DNA from: a bacterium
GTDB lineage: Bacteria > Desulfobacterota > Anaeroferrophillalia > Anaeroferrophillales > Tharpellaceae
Reading direction: 5' to 3'
Assembly (NCBI GenBank): GCA_029935295.1
Contig: JAOZKP010000036.1
Coordinates: forward strand, 1 to 12,448
DNA length: 12,448 bases
Made by a program: the position numbers and the translations under genes. A model generated the notes under the pieces. The model did not search any database and was not told the origin of the DNA. It saw only the letters and a program-made list of their open reading frames with translations. Numbering within the stretch: the first letter of the stretch is position 1; each line of letters starts with the position of its first letter. Positions 7,050 to 12,448 of this stretch are shown piece after piece.

Positions 7050-7066
7050 TTGGCACAGAAGGTGCT
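7050..7066 (+). promoter_or_regulatory. Candidate sigma-54 promoter for the HTH gene
   Basis: The sequence TTGGCACAGAAGGTGCT matches the sigma-54 consensus YTGGCACGRNNNTTGCW at all defined positions except two (A for G at 7057, G for T at 7062). The -24 box TGGCAC is exact, and the invariant GG (7052-7053) and GC (7064-7065) are separated by the required 10 bases. Transcription would begin near 7077, giving a leader of about 60 bases. An enhancer-binding activator would be needed; its site would fall in or upstream of the tRNA gene and was not identified. Confidence 0.45.
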
Positions 7067-7138
7067 AGTTCATTTTTTAACAAATTTAAAATCATGTATT
7101 ACCGACTTAGAATTTAATTCAGGAGACTATATATAATA

Positions 7139-7351
7139 ATGAAAATAATAAAAAATGATGGGGAAAAGAGCGTTAATAAAAAAGAGATTGGTAGTATTGA
7201 GGTAGCAGAACTGCTTGATACAAGCCCCGATAATGTTAACTATTTAGCCCGAAAAGGTATTTTACCCGGCTACAAAGAGAGAAAATTCTGGCGCTTTGAA
7301 AGACGGGCGGTGATCCGCTGGATGCGCCTGCGTAAATTGGTAGAGGTATAA
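7139..7351 (+). CDS. Small helix-turn-helix protein of the MerR/excisionase type
   Basis: This 70-residue basic protein has about 18 charged or polar N-terminal residues followed by a compact winged-helix fold: IGSIEVAELLDTSPDNVN (helix-turn-helix), YLARKGILPGYKERK (turn and wing) and FWRFERRAVIRWM (closing helix). This pattern (xVAxLLxxSxxxVxxLxxxGxLPxxxxxxxWRFxxxAVxxW) is that of HTH_17/excisionase-family DNA-binding proteins. It probably binds DNA; ligand and target are unknown. It carries no sensor or catalytic domain. AGGAG at 7121-7125 is 13 bases before the ATG, slightly long, but no other start is available in frame. No integrase is nearby, so a phage-type excisionase role is not supported. 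It lies 52 bases upstream of a pair of perfect or near-perfect palindromes, making autoregulation or control of the following synthetase gene a reasonable guess. Confidence 0.75.
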   Translation: MKIIKNDGEKSVNKKEIGSIEVAELLDTSPDNVNYLARKGILPGYKERKFWRFERRAVIRWMRLRKLVEV

Positions 7352-7366
7352 TGTGGGTATCTTGTA

Positions 7367-7384
7367 GGTGGTAAATTTATGACC
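7367..7384 (+). promoter_or_regulatory. Imperfect palindrome around TAAATTTA
   Basis: GGTGGTAAATTTATGACC is symmetric at 14 of 18 positions, with outer GGT/ACC arms and a TAAATTTA core. It lies just after the HTH gene, before the TGACGTCA palindromes. It could be a protein site, but AT-rich cores are often palindromic by chance. Confidence 0.25.
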
Positions 7385-7403
7385 TCTTAGGGTGAATTTT
7401 GTC

Positions 7404-7443
7404 CAGTTGACGTCAACTGAGATTTGCCAGCTGACGTCAACTG
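7404..7443 (+). promoter_or_regulatory. Pair of TGACGTCA palindromic operators
   Basis: CAGTTGACGTCAACTG (7404-7419) is a perfect 16-bp palindrome. CAGCTGACGTCAACTG (7428-7443) is the same sequence with one base changed, so one symmetric pair is lost. Centres are 24 bp apart. Two nearly identical palindromes directly ahead of a gene are typical of a dimeric regulator's tandem operator. A TTGACA lies at 7451-7456 right after the second copy. The gap between 7352 and 7656 holds no gene; these sites are its clearest content. Which protein binds is unknown; the neighbouring HTH protein or an unlinked fatty-acid regulator are candidates. Confidence 0.7.
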
Positions 7444-7450
7444 TTTTTTG

Positions 7451-7478
7451 TTGACAAAGTGGCAGCTCTTGTTGTATG
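7451..7478 (+). promoter_or_regulatory. Possible promoter for the first acyl-CoA synthetase
   Basis: TTGACA (7451-7456) is a perfect -35 box, but the best -10 candidates downstream (TGTATG at 7473-7478, spacing 16) are poor. TATAAA at 7497-7502 is a good -10-like sequence lacking a spaced -35. If transcription starts here the leader is about 170 bases. A poor -10 beside strong operators would fit an activator-dependent promoter. Confidence 0.3.
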
Positions 7479-7519
7479 GGGCTGACGCCTTTTAGGTATA
7501 AAACTGTTTTACACGCAAA

Positions 7520-7552
7520 GTTTAGCGGATAAGAACCAGTTATTCGCATAAC
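7520..7552 (+). promoter_or_regulatory. Imperfect hairpin in the leader of the first synthetase gene
   Basis: GCGGATAA (7525-7532) and TTATTCGC (7540-7547) pair over eight positions, including one G-U in RNA, around the loop GAACCAG. An outer GTT/AAC pair (7520-7522, 7550-7552) follows two mismatches. No T run follows, so it is not an intrinsic terminator. It could be an RNA structure or a protein-binding inverted repeat. Confidence 0.35.
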
Positions 7553-7656
7553 ATAAGTTGCAATTAACGAAAAAAATATCTTTAAACCGCAATCATGCCT
7601 GATTAAAAAACGGTCGGGCGAACTGAAAAAAGAGTATATTAAGGAGCAAGGTAATT

Positions 7657-9342
7657 ATGCAGCTGACGACACCGTATGACAACGTTCCGGTTGATCTGAA
7701 TGGTTCCAATATGAAGGACTATGATGATGTTAAGAAAAATTTTAAATTCGATATCCCCGAGTTTTTCAACTTCGGTTTTGATGTCGTTGATGAGTGGGCT
7801 AAGGATCGCACCAAGTTGGCTATGGTCTGGGCCAGCTCTGACTTGAGTGATATTCGTAAGTACAGTTTTTTCGACATGCAATGTCTGGGCAACAAGTTTG
7901 CCAACATTCTGCGCAAGAAAGGTCTGAAAAAGGGGGATCGCGTTTTTGTCATGGTGCCCCGGATTGTTGAGTGGTATGCAGTAATGTTGGGTACCGCCAA
8001 GTTGGGTGTTGTGCCGATGCCGGCGCCAAACATTCTGACCCCTCACGATTGTGAATACCGGGTGCAGCAGTCTGATTCTGTTGCGGCCATCATGTGGCAT
8101 GAAAATGTTTCCAAGATTGACGAAGTTCGCAGTAAATGCCCGACTCTGAAAGATTTCATCTGTATTGGTGCAAATCAGGATGGTTGGGATAGTTATGAGA
8201 GCTTGATGGATGAGGCTTCGGTTAAACTTTCTCGTGATGATGTTGAAGCGACCAAATCCAGCGATCAGCTTTTGATCTATTTTACATCGGGAACAACTAA
8301 ATTTCCGAAAATGGTTGCCCATACCCACGCCTCCTACGGAATTGGTCATATTATTACGGCTAAATTCTGGCAGGATCTTAAACCGACCGATCTGCACTGG
8401 ACGCTCTCCGATACGGGCTGGGCTAAAGCCGGTTGGGGTAAAATCTACGGTCAGTGGCAGATTGGGGCCGCAGTTATGGTTCATAATGCAGCAGGTCGAT
8501 TTGATGCCAAAACCCATCTCAAAATTATTGAGACTTGTGGGGTCACCACTTTTTGCGCGCCGCCGACCGCTTATCGGATGTTGATTTTAGAAGATCTTTC
8601 TCAGTTCGACCTGACCGGTCTGCGCCACTCTCTGGCCGCCGGTGAGCCCTTGAATCCGGAGATCATCAAGGTTTGGAAAGAAGTTACCGGTACCACTATT
8701 TATGACGGCTTCGGTCAGACTGAGTCGGTCAATATGATTGCCAACTACCCCTGTATGGAGATCAAATTCGGTTCTATGGGTAAACCGACCCCGGGTTTCG
8801 ATATTCATCTGGTTGACGATGATGGTAAACCGGTCGCTCCCAATGAAGAGGGTCATATCGCGGTTAAGATTAAACCTGAAGCTCCGGTTGGTCTCTGTAC
8901 CGAATACTGGCGTAATGCCGAAGCGACCAGCGAAGCTTTTGTTGGGGACTGGTATTATACCGGTGATAAGGCGACCTATGATGAAGAGGGTTATTACTGG
9001 TTTGTCGGGCGCTCTGATGATGTAATCAAGGCTTCCGGCTACCGCATTGGACCATTTGAAGTCGAAAGTGCTCTGCAGAGCCATCCTGCTGTTGCCGAGA
9101 GTGCTGTAGTTGGTTCTCCCGATGAGCTTCGTGGGACTATCGTTAAAGCTTTCATCATTCTGGCTCCCGGTTTTGAAGGTTCTGATGAACTTATTAAAGA
9201 GATTCAGGATTTTGTCAAGAAAGAGACTGCACCTTATAAATACCCGCGTGAGATTGAATTTTTAAAAGAGCTTCCGAAAACCGTGTCCGGTAAGATTCGC
9301 CGGGTTGAGTTACGGAAAATGGAAGAAGAGAAGAAAGCTTAA
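7657..9342 (+). CDS. Medium-chain acyl-CoA synthetase (ACSM/MACS type), AMP-forming
   Basis: This 561-residue cytoplasmic enzyme of the ANL superfamily activates a carboxylic acid to its CoA thioester using ATP, through an acyl-AMP intermediate. The N-terminal region with PEFFNFGFDVVDEWA is characteristic of the medium-chain (ACSM) subgroup. The ATP-binding P-loop is TSGTTKFPKMVAHTH (from 210); the K-x-P-K-M form is again ACSM-like. Further motifs are YDGFGQTE (349-356), YYTGDKA with Asp437, the hinge GRSDDVIKASGYRIGP, and the catalytic lysine K546 in KTVSGKIRR. All key residues are present. The exact acid cannot be read from sequence; short/medium straight-chain, branched or aromatic acids are all possible. 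AAGGAG at 7641-7646 supports the ATG. It is preceded by a 305-base regulatory gap with tandem palindromes and followed by a terminator. Confidence 0.93.
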   Translation: MQLTTPYDNVPVDLNGSNMKDYDDVKKNFKFDIPEFFNFGFDVVDEWAKDRTKLAMVWASSDLSDIRKYSFFDMQCLGNKFANILRKKGLKKGDRVFVMVPRIVEWYAVMLGTAKLGVVPMPAPNILTPHDCEYRVQQSDSVAAIMWHENVSKIDEVRSKCPTLKDFICIGANQDGWDSYESLMDEASVKLSRDDVEATKSSDQLLIYFTSGTTKFPKMVAHTHASYGIGHIITAKFWQDLKPTDLHWTLSDTGWAKAGWGKIYGQWQIGAAVMVHNAAGRFDAKTHLKIIETCGVTTFCAPPTAYRMLILEDLSQFDLTGLRHSLAAGEPLNPEIIKVWKEVTGTTIYDGFGQTESVNMIANYPCMEIKFGSMGKPTPGFDIHLVDDDGKPVAPNEEGHIAVKIKPEAPVGLCTEYWRNAEATSEAFVGDWYYTGDKATYDEEGYYWFVGRSDDVIKASGYRIGPFEVESALQSHPAVAESAVVGSPDELRGTIVKAFIILAPGFEGSDELIKEIQDFVKKETAPYKYPREIEFLKELPKTVSGKIRRVELRKMEEEKKA

Positions 9343-9356
9343 GTTAAGAACTTATT

Positions 9357-9388
9357 AAATATGGGGAGGCGCGAGCCTCCCCATATTT
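9357..9388 (+). terminator. Hairpin terminator after the first synthetase gene
   Basis: A perfect 14-bp stem, AAATATGGGGAGGC (9357-9370) with GCCTCCCCATATTT (9375-9388), closes on GCGA, a stable GNRA tetraloop. The 3' side ends in TTT followed by GTATCTTT, an interrupted T tract, so termination may be partial and read-through into the next synthetase gene is likely. I saw no convincing separate promoter between here and 9447. Confidence 0.8.
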
Positions 9389-9446
9389 GTATCTTTAAAT
9401 ATTGTATACGATTATTAGATTTATAAGATAATATATGGAGGCGAAG

Positions 9447-11126
9447 GTGAACAAACCACAATTTAAAATTGGTAACATTACCATTGGTCAGCTTGTCGAG
9501 ACGGTTGCCGATCAGTTTGGCGACAACCAGGCGCTGGTCTATCAAAAACAAGGTCTCGACTACTCTTATAAAGAGCTAAACACAGTCTGCAACAAAGTTG
9601 CCAAGGGTTTTATGGCTCTCGGGGTTGAGCGTGGCGACAATGTTGCAATTTGGGCTAACAACGTTCCGGAATGGGTTTATGCTCAGTTTGGCTTGCCAAA
9701 AATGGGTGCGGTTCTGGTGACTGTTAATACTGCTTACCGTAGTTTTGAACTTGAATACCTGATGAAGCAGTCCGATTCCACGACTTTGGTTCTGATTGGT
9801 GGAGTTCGGGATGCGGATGAGTATGTCAAGGTTATCAATGATGTCTGCCCTGAACTTAAAGATTCCAAACCGGGTGAGTTGAACAGTTCTAAACTACCGA
9901 AACTGAAAAATGTTATTTATATCGGCGAAGAGAAGATTCCCGGAACCTTCAGTTGGGATGATGTCATCGCTTTGGGCGAAAAAATCAGCGACGCTGAGCT
10001 TGAAGCTCGCCATGCGACCTGTAAGCCCGATGATGTTGTCAATATGCAGTACACCTCTGGTACCACCGGATTTCCTAAAGGGGTTATGCTAACTCATACC
10101 AACCTTATTGGTAACGCCTTAAGTATGGCTGACTGTATGAATCTGACGGCGGCTGACAGTCTCTGTATTACAGTGCCCTTCTTTCACTGTTTTGGTTGTG
10201 TCATCGGTAATCTTTGTTCATTGGTTTCCGGTGCAACTATGGCTCCGGTTCTGGCTTTTGATCCGGTTGTCGTGCTTGAGACTATTGAAGCCAATAAATG
10301 TACGGTTATCCACGGCGTGCCGACAATGTTCATCGCCGAACTGGAAGAGATGAAGAAGAAAGATTACGACACTTCTCATATCCGTACCGGGGTTATGGCT
10401 GGCGCTCCCTGCCCGATCGAAGTTATGAAACAGGTGGTTGAAGTCATGGGTGCCGACCAGATGACGATTGTTTATGGTCAGACCGAAGCTTCACCAGGTG
10501 TAACTCAGACCCGGGTCACCGATTCCCTTGATCTTAGAGTGACGACCGTAGGTCGGGCTCTGCCCAATGTTGAGGTCATGATTATTGATCCAGATAGCGG
10601 TAAAGAATTGCCGCGTGGCGAGCAGGGTGAACTGATAACTCGTGGTTATCATGTTATGAAAGGCTACTACAAGAACCCTAAAGCGACCGAGCAAACTATC
10701 GACAAAGATGGCTGGCTCCATACCCGCGATTTGGCGACTATGGATGATGCAGGCAACTGCAAGATCACCGGGCGTATGGGCGATATGATTATTCGTGGCG
10801 GCGAGAACATCTATCCTCGCGAAATCGAAGAGTTTCTCTATACCAATGATCTGATTAAAGATGTTCAGGTTGTCGGCGTTCCCAGTGTCAAGTATGGCGA
10901 GGAAGTGGTAGCCTATGTCCAGATGAAGCCGGACGAAACTACTACTGAAGCCGATTTGAAAGCATTCTGTAAAGGTAAGATCGCTTTCCATAAAACACCG
11001 GCTTTCTTCATGTTTATCGATGAGTACCCGGTAACCGCCAGTGGTAAAATCCAGAAATACAAGTTGCGTGACATGGCCACTGAAACTTTGGGTCGCGAGG
11101 CAGACGCTAAAGTAAAAACCGCCTAA
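9447..11126 (+). CDS. Acyl-CoA synthetase, FadD/ACSF2-like, AMP-forming
   Basis: A second ANL-superfamily ligase, 559 residues from the chosen start, activating fatty or other carboxylic acids to CoA thioesters in the cytoplasm. Motifs: YTSGTTGFPKGVMLTH (from 202), VPFFHCFG, VYGQTEASPG, the DGWLHTRDLA region with the ATP-ribose Asp, GRMGDMIIRGGENIYPREIEE hinge, and catalytic K534 in VTASGKIQKYKLR. This pattern is the medium/long-chain FadD-ACSF2 branch, distinct from the ACSM-type enzyme just upstream, so the two are not a recent duplication. Start choice: GGAGG at 9437-9441 is 5 bases ahead of GTG 9447. The in-frame ATG at 9435 overlaps that site and has no Shine-Dalgarno, so it would add only four residues (MEAK) and is the less likely start. 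A terminator follows. Confidence 0.92.
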   Translation: MNKPQFKIGNITIGQLVETVADQFGDNQALVYQKQGLDYSYKELNTVCNKVAKGFMALGVERGDNVAIWANNVPEWVYAQFGLPKMGAVLVTVNTAYRSFELEYLMKQSDSTTLVLIGGVRDADEYVKVINDVCPELKDSKPGELNSSKLPKLKNVIYIGEEKIPGTFSWDDVIALGEKISDAELEARHATCKPDDVVNMQYTSGTTGFPKGVMLTHTNLIGNALSMADCMNLTAADSLCITVPFFHCFGCVIGNLCSLVSGATMAPVLAFDPVVVLETIEANKCTVIHGVPTMFIAELEEMKKKDYDTSHIRTGVMAGAPCPIEVMKQVVEVMGADQMTIVYGQTEASPGVTQTRVTDSLDLRVTTVGRALPNVEVMIIDPDSGKELPRGEQGELITRGYHVMKGYYKNPKATEQTIDKDGWLHTRDLATMDDAGNCKITGRMGDMIIRGGENIYPREIEEFLYTNDLIKDVQVVGVPSVKYGEEVVAYVQMKPDETTTEADLKAFCKGKIAFHKTPAFFMFIDEYPVTASGKIQKYKLRDMATETLGREADAKVKTA

Positions 11127-11128
11127 TT

Positions 11129-11167
11129 AATCTGAAGGAGATGGCAAAGCTGTCTCCTTCAGATTTT
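11129..11167 (+). terminator. Intrinsic terminator after the second synthetase gene
   Basis: A 13-bp perfect stem, AATCTGAAGGAGA (11129-11141) with TCTCCTTCAGATT (11153-11165), has an 11-base loop and ends in a TTTT run (11164-11167). It starts two bases after the stop codon. The T tract is short but the stem is strong. Confidence 0.82.
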
Positions 11168-11275
11168 AGAGTTTATTCGCTGGTTAACGTTATTTTAAAA
11201 TTGTGAAAGGGGGTACTGAGAGCAGGAAAAGTAAAAAGTTATAATTCAAGACTTTTTGTAGAAGATCTTGAAAAA

Positions 11276-11386
11276 ATGTGGGGAGAGCTAGAGGGTTCAC
11301 CCTTAAGTGACTTTGGAAGAGAAATTGGCTCGCCTTTAGTGGCAGATGTTGCTGAAATGATACGAAATTTTATTTTATTTCTTTAA
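11276..11386 (+). CDS. Orphan short open frame, possible small protein or gene remnant
   Basis: In the 348-base stretch between the second synthetase gene and the transporter, one frame is open from 11207 to a TAA at 11384-11386. The only ATG is at 11276, giving 36 residues beginning MWGELEGSPLSDFGREIGSP and ending NFILFL. The frame upstream of that ATG also looks protein-like (VKSYNSRLFVEDLEK) but has no normal start; AAAGGGGG at 11206-11213 is followed only by GTA and CTG codons. The composition looks like a real protein segment with amphipathic helices. It could be a fragment of a decayed gene, a small protein with a non-standard start, or chance. I do not recognise it and assign no function. 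Confidence 0.2.
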   Translation: MWGELEGSPLSDFGREIGSPLVADVAEMIRNFILFL

Positions 11387-11391
11387 TAAAG

Positions 11392-11427
11392 TTAATATCT
11401 GCTGGTTCTGGTGTAGAATTTTTCTAC
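11392..11427 (+). promoter_or_regulatory. Candidate transporter promoter with overlapping palindrome
   Basis: TTAATA (11392-11397) and TAGAAT (11414-11419), spacing 16, make a plausible sigma-70 promoter ahead of the transporter pair. The -10 lies within a perfect inverted repeat, GTAGAA (11413-11418) TTT TTCTAC (11422-11427), flanked by TGT/ACA bases. A repressor bound there would block the promoter. The rest of the gap between 11168 and 11474 holds only the orphan open frame. Confidence 0.35.
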
Positions 11428-11474
11428 TTACAAAGTAAATTGTTTAATTGACTATTTTTAGGAGGAGAAAGTTG

Positions 11475-11729
11475 ATGGGTGCTTACAAAAAGGAGTGTCT
11501 GTTTTCGTTGTTCAGCTTCTTGGTCGTGATCTTGCTGACCAATATCTACCCGCTGTTCTATATGTTTCCGAGCATTACCAAAGGTTATATAATGGGATTT
11601 CCGAGTCATTACTTCCTGGCCATGTTCATCGGCTGGGTGGTTCTATTTTTCTTTTACTGGTTTTACATGAACGTCAGTGAAAATATTGACCGTGAGATTG
11701 AAGCTAGTACTGCCGGAGGTGAAAAATGA
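11475..11729 (+). CDS. Small membrane subunit associated with a sodium:solute symporter
   Basis: This 84-residue protein has two predicted transmembrane helices (about 9-31 and 45-65) joined by a loop containing GFPSHYF, then a short charged tail with MNVSENIDREIE. This layout, with the end of helix 2 followed by a (Y)xxxMN...D.E motif, is that of the small partner proteins (DUF4212/DUF485-like) encoded just before sodium:solute symporters. I cannot separate the two families with certainty. The partner's biochemical role is unclear; stabilising or modulating the transporter is assumed. Start: GGAGGAG at 11461-11467 sits 7 bases before ATG 11475; an in-frame TTG at 11448 lies upstream of that site and is unlikely. 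The stop overlaps the symporter start (ATGA), indicating translational coupling and a matched ratio. Confidence 0.82.
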   Translation: MGAYKKECLFSLFSFLVVILLTNIYPLFYMFPSITKGYIMGFPSHYFLAMFIGWVVLFFFYWFYMNVSENIDREIEASTAGGEK

Positions 11730-12448
11730 AACGTCTGATTCTTGCTGTTCTGGCTCTACTCTGTTCACCGGCTCTGGTCATGGCTGCCGAAGAGGTCGCC
11801 AAAAAAATGTATAAGTTTGAGCCGACAAAGTCGATTTCGACTTTCGGTATGATCTACACTATAGCCATGGTTGCTACCTTTCTCTATGTTGGTTACATCT
11901 CACAGAAAAAGACCACGACCTCGGATGACTACTATACCGCCGGTCGTGGGATTGGTGCCCTTTCCAATGGTCTGGCGATGACCTCAAACTTCCTCAGTCT
12001 GGCTACCTTTCTCGGGTTTACCGCATTGATCTGGAAACTCCAGTATCTCCTGGTTGCTTTCGTCATGGCTTGGTTGGGTGGCTTTGTAATGGTCTCAATT
12101 TCAGTCGCCCCGAGTCTCAGGCGCTGGGGTAAGTTTACCAGTATGCAGTTCATTGGTGAACGTTATGGTACCGCCGCTAAGATTATTTCAGTTTGCTGTA
12201 TGATCCTGCTCGCTCAGCTCTATCTGATCGGTCAGATGAAGGGTGTTGGTAACATCTTCCAGGTTATGTTTCACTGGGATTACACCATGGGTCTCATCGT
12301 TGGTGGTCTTGTCGTTACTACTTATGTTACCATCGGTGGCATGTATGGACTCTCCTACAACCAGACCCTGCAGAGTATCATTCTCCAGTTCGCTCTGATC
12401 TTTCCGACCATCATTATTCTAATGAAACTTGGTGCCGGTGGCGGCAGT
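11726..12448 (+). CDS. Sodium:solute symporter, ActP-like (partial, runs off the window)
   Basis: The first 241 residues are present; the frame is open to the last base. The family usually has about 500-600 residues. It begins with a cleavable-looking signal (MKRLILAVLALLCSPALVMA, 1-20), as in acetate permease ActP, then hydrophobic segments at about 40-57, 82-103, 107-128, 152-172, 188-208 and 215-235. DDYYTAGRGIG followed by NGLAMTSNFLSLATFLG closely resembles the SSS-family stretch of ActP, where sodium and substrate are bound near the first helices. The likely job is sodium-driven uptake of a short monocarboxylate across the inner membrane; the exact substrate is not readable. GGAGG at 11715-11719 is 6 bases ahead of the ATG, and the gene overlaps its small partner by four bases. 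Two acyl-CoA synthetases upstream would activate an imported acid. Confidence 0.9.
   Translation, partial: MKRLILAVLALLCSPALVMAAEEVAKKMYKFEPTKSISTFGMIYTIAMVATFLYVGYISQKKTTTSDDYYTAGRGIGALSNGLAMTSNFLSLATFLGFTALIWKLQYLLVAFVMAWLGGFVMVSISVAPSLRRWGKFTSMQFIGERYGTAAKIISVCCMILLAQLYLIGQMKGVGNIFQVMFHWDYTMGLIVGGLVVTTYVTIGGMYGLSYNQTLQSIILQFALIFPTIIILMKLGAGGGS

Noticed and set aside
6832..7095. Minus-strand open frame of 87 codons containing RDRTVDLLSARQALSQLSYSP
   Set aside because: This is the antisense translation of the tRNA-Ala gene, a well-known spurious protein pattern. The tRNA structure fully explains the sequence.
6980..7351. tRNA-Ala 3' end plus excisionase-like gene as an integrated-element attachment site
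   Set aside because: No integrase gene and no second copy of the tRNA 3' end is visible in the window, and the tRNA is followed by an ordinary terminator.
7460..7476. Second sigma-54-like site TGGCAG...GTTG before the first synthetase
   Set aside because: The dinucleotide 10 bases after GG is TG, not the near-invariant GC.
7639..8517. Long (292-codon) minus-strand open frame opposite the first synthetase gene
   Set aside because: It mirrors a strongly supported ANL-family gene and has no recognisable domain. Its length is a by-product of codon bias.
11334..11354. TGGCAGATGTTGCT as a sigma-54 promoter before the transporter
   Set aside because: GG and GC are 8 bases apart instead of 10, and the sequence lies within the orphan open frame.

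Overview
This window looks like chromosomal DNA from a Gram-negative, probably anaerobic bacterium with roughly balanced base composition. Desulfobacterota/Desulfuromonadia or a related lineage is my best guess. The guess rests on a Gram-negative-type DnaK tail, a membrane-anchored PpiD-like periplasmic chaperone, strong Shine-Dalgarno sites, a plausible sigma-54 promoter and an emphasis on carboxylate activation. No phylogenetic computation was possible, so the lineage is inference.

Region 1 (1-6854) is a protein-folding cluster on the + strand: grpE, dnaK, dnaJ, an NRDE/TANGO2-family gene and a ppiD-like peptidyl-prolyl isomerase. GrpE, DnaK and DnaJ form the Hsp70 cycle in the cytoplasm, while PpiD extends folding quality control to the outer face of the inner membrane. 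A strong intrinsic terminator lies between dnaK and dnaJ, so dnaJ and the NRDE gene probably receive less transcription than dnaK. No CIRCE element is visible and hrcA is not in the window.

Region 2 (6855-7656) starts with a tRNA-Ala(GGC) gene that has a near-ideal sigma-70 promoter and a strong terminator. It continues with a good sigma-54-like promoter, a 70-residue MerR/excisionase-type helix-turn-helix gene, and a 305-base gene-free stretch rich in inverted repeats. That stretch contains two nearly identical 16-bp palindromes with a TGACGTCA core spaced 24 bp apart, and an imperfect hairpin in the likely leader of the next gene.

Region 3 (7657-12448) appears to be a carboxylic-acid uptake and activation module. 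It holds a medium-chain acyl-CoA synthetase (ACSM type), a second acyl-CoA synthetase of the FadD/ACSF2 type, a small two-helix membrane protein, and the start of an ActP-like sodium:solute symporter that runs off the window. The small protein and symporter overlap by ATGA and are probably two subunits of one transporter. Each synthetase is followed by its own hairpin terminator, so the genes form a functional neighbourhood with several transcription units and not one simple operon. Between the second synthetase and the transporter is a 348-base stretch with an unexplained protein-like open frame and a palindrome over a candidate -10 box.

The core genes are recognisable families. The least explained parts are the palindromic operator array with the adjacent small DNA-binding gene, the sigma-54-like promoter, and the orphan open frame before the transporter.
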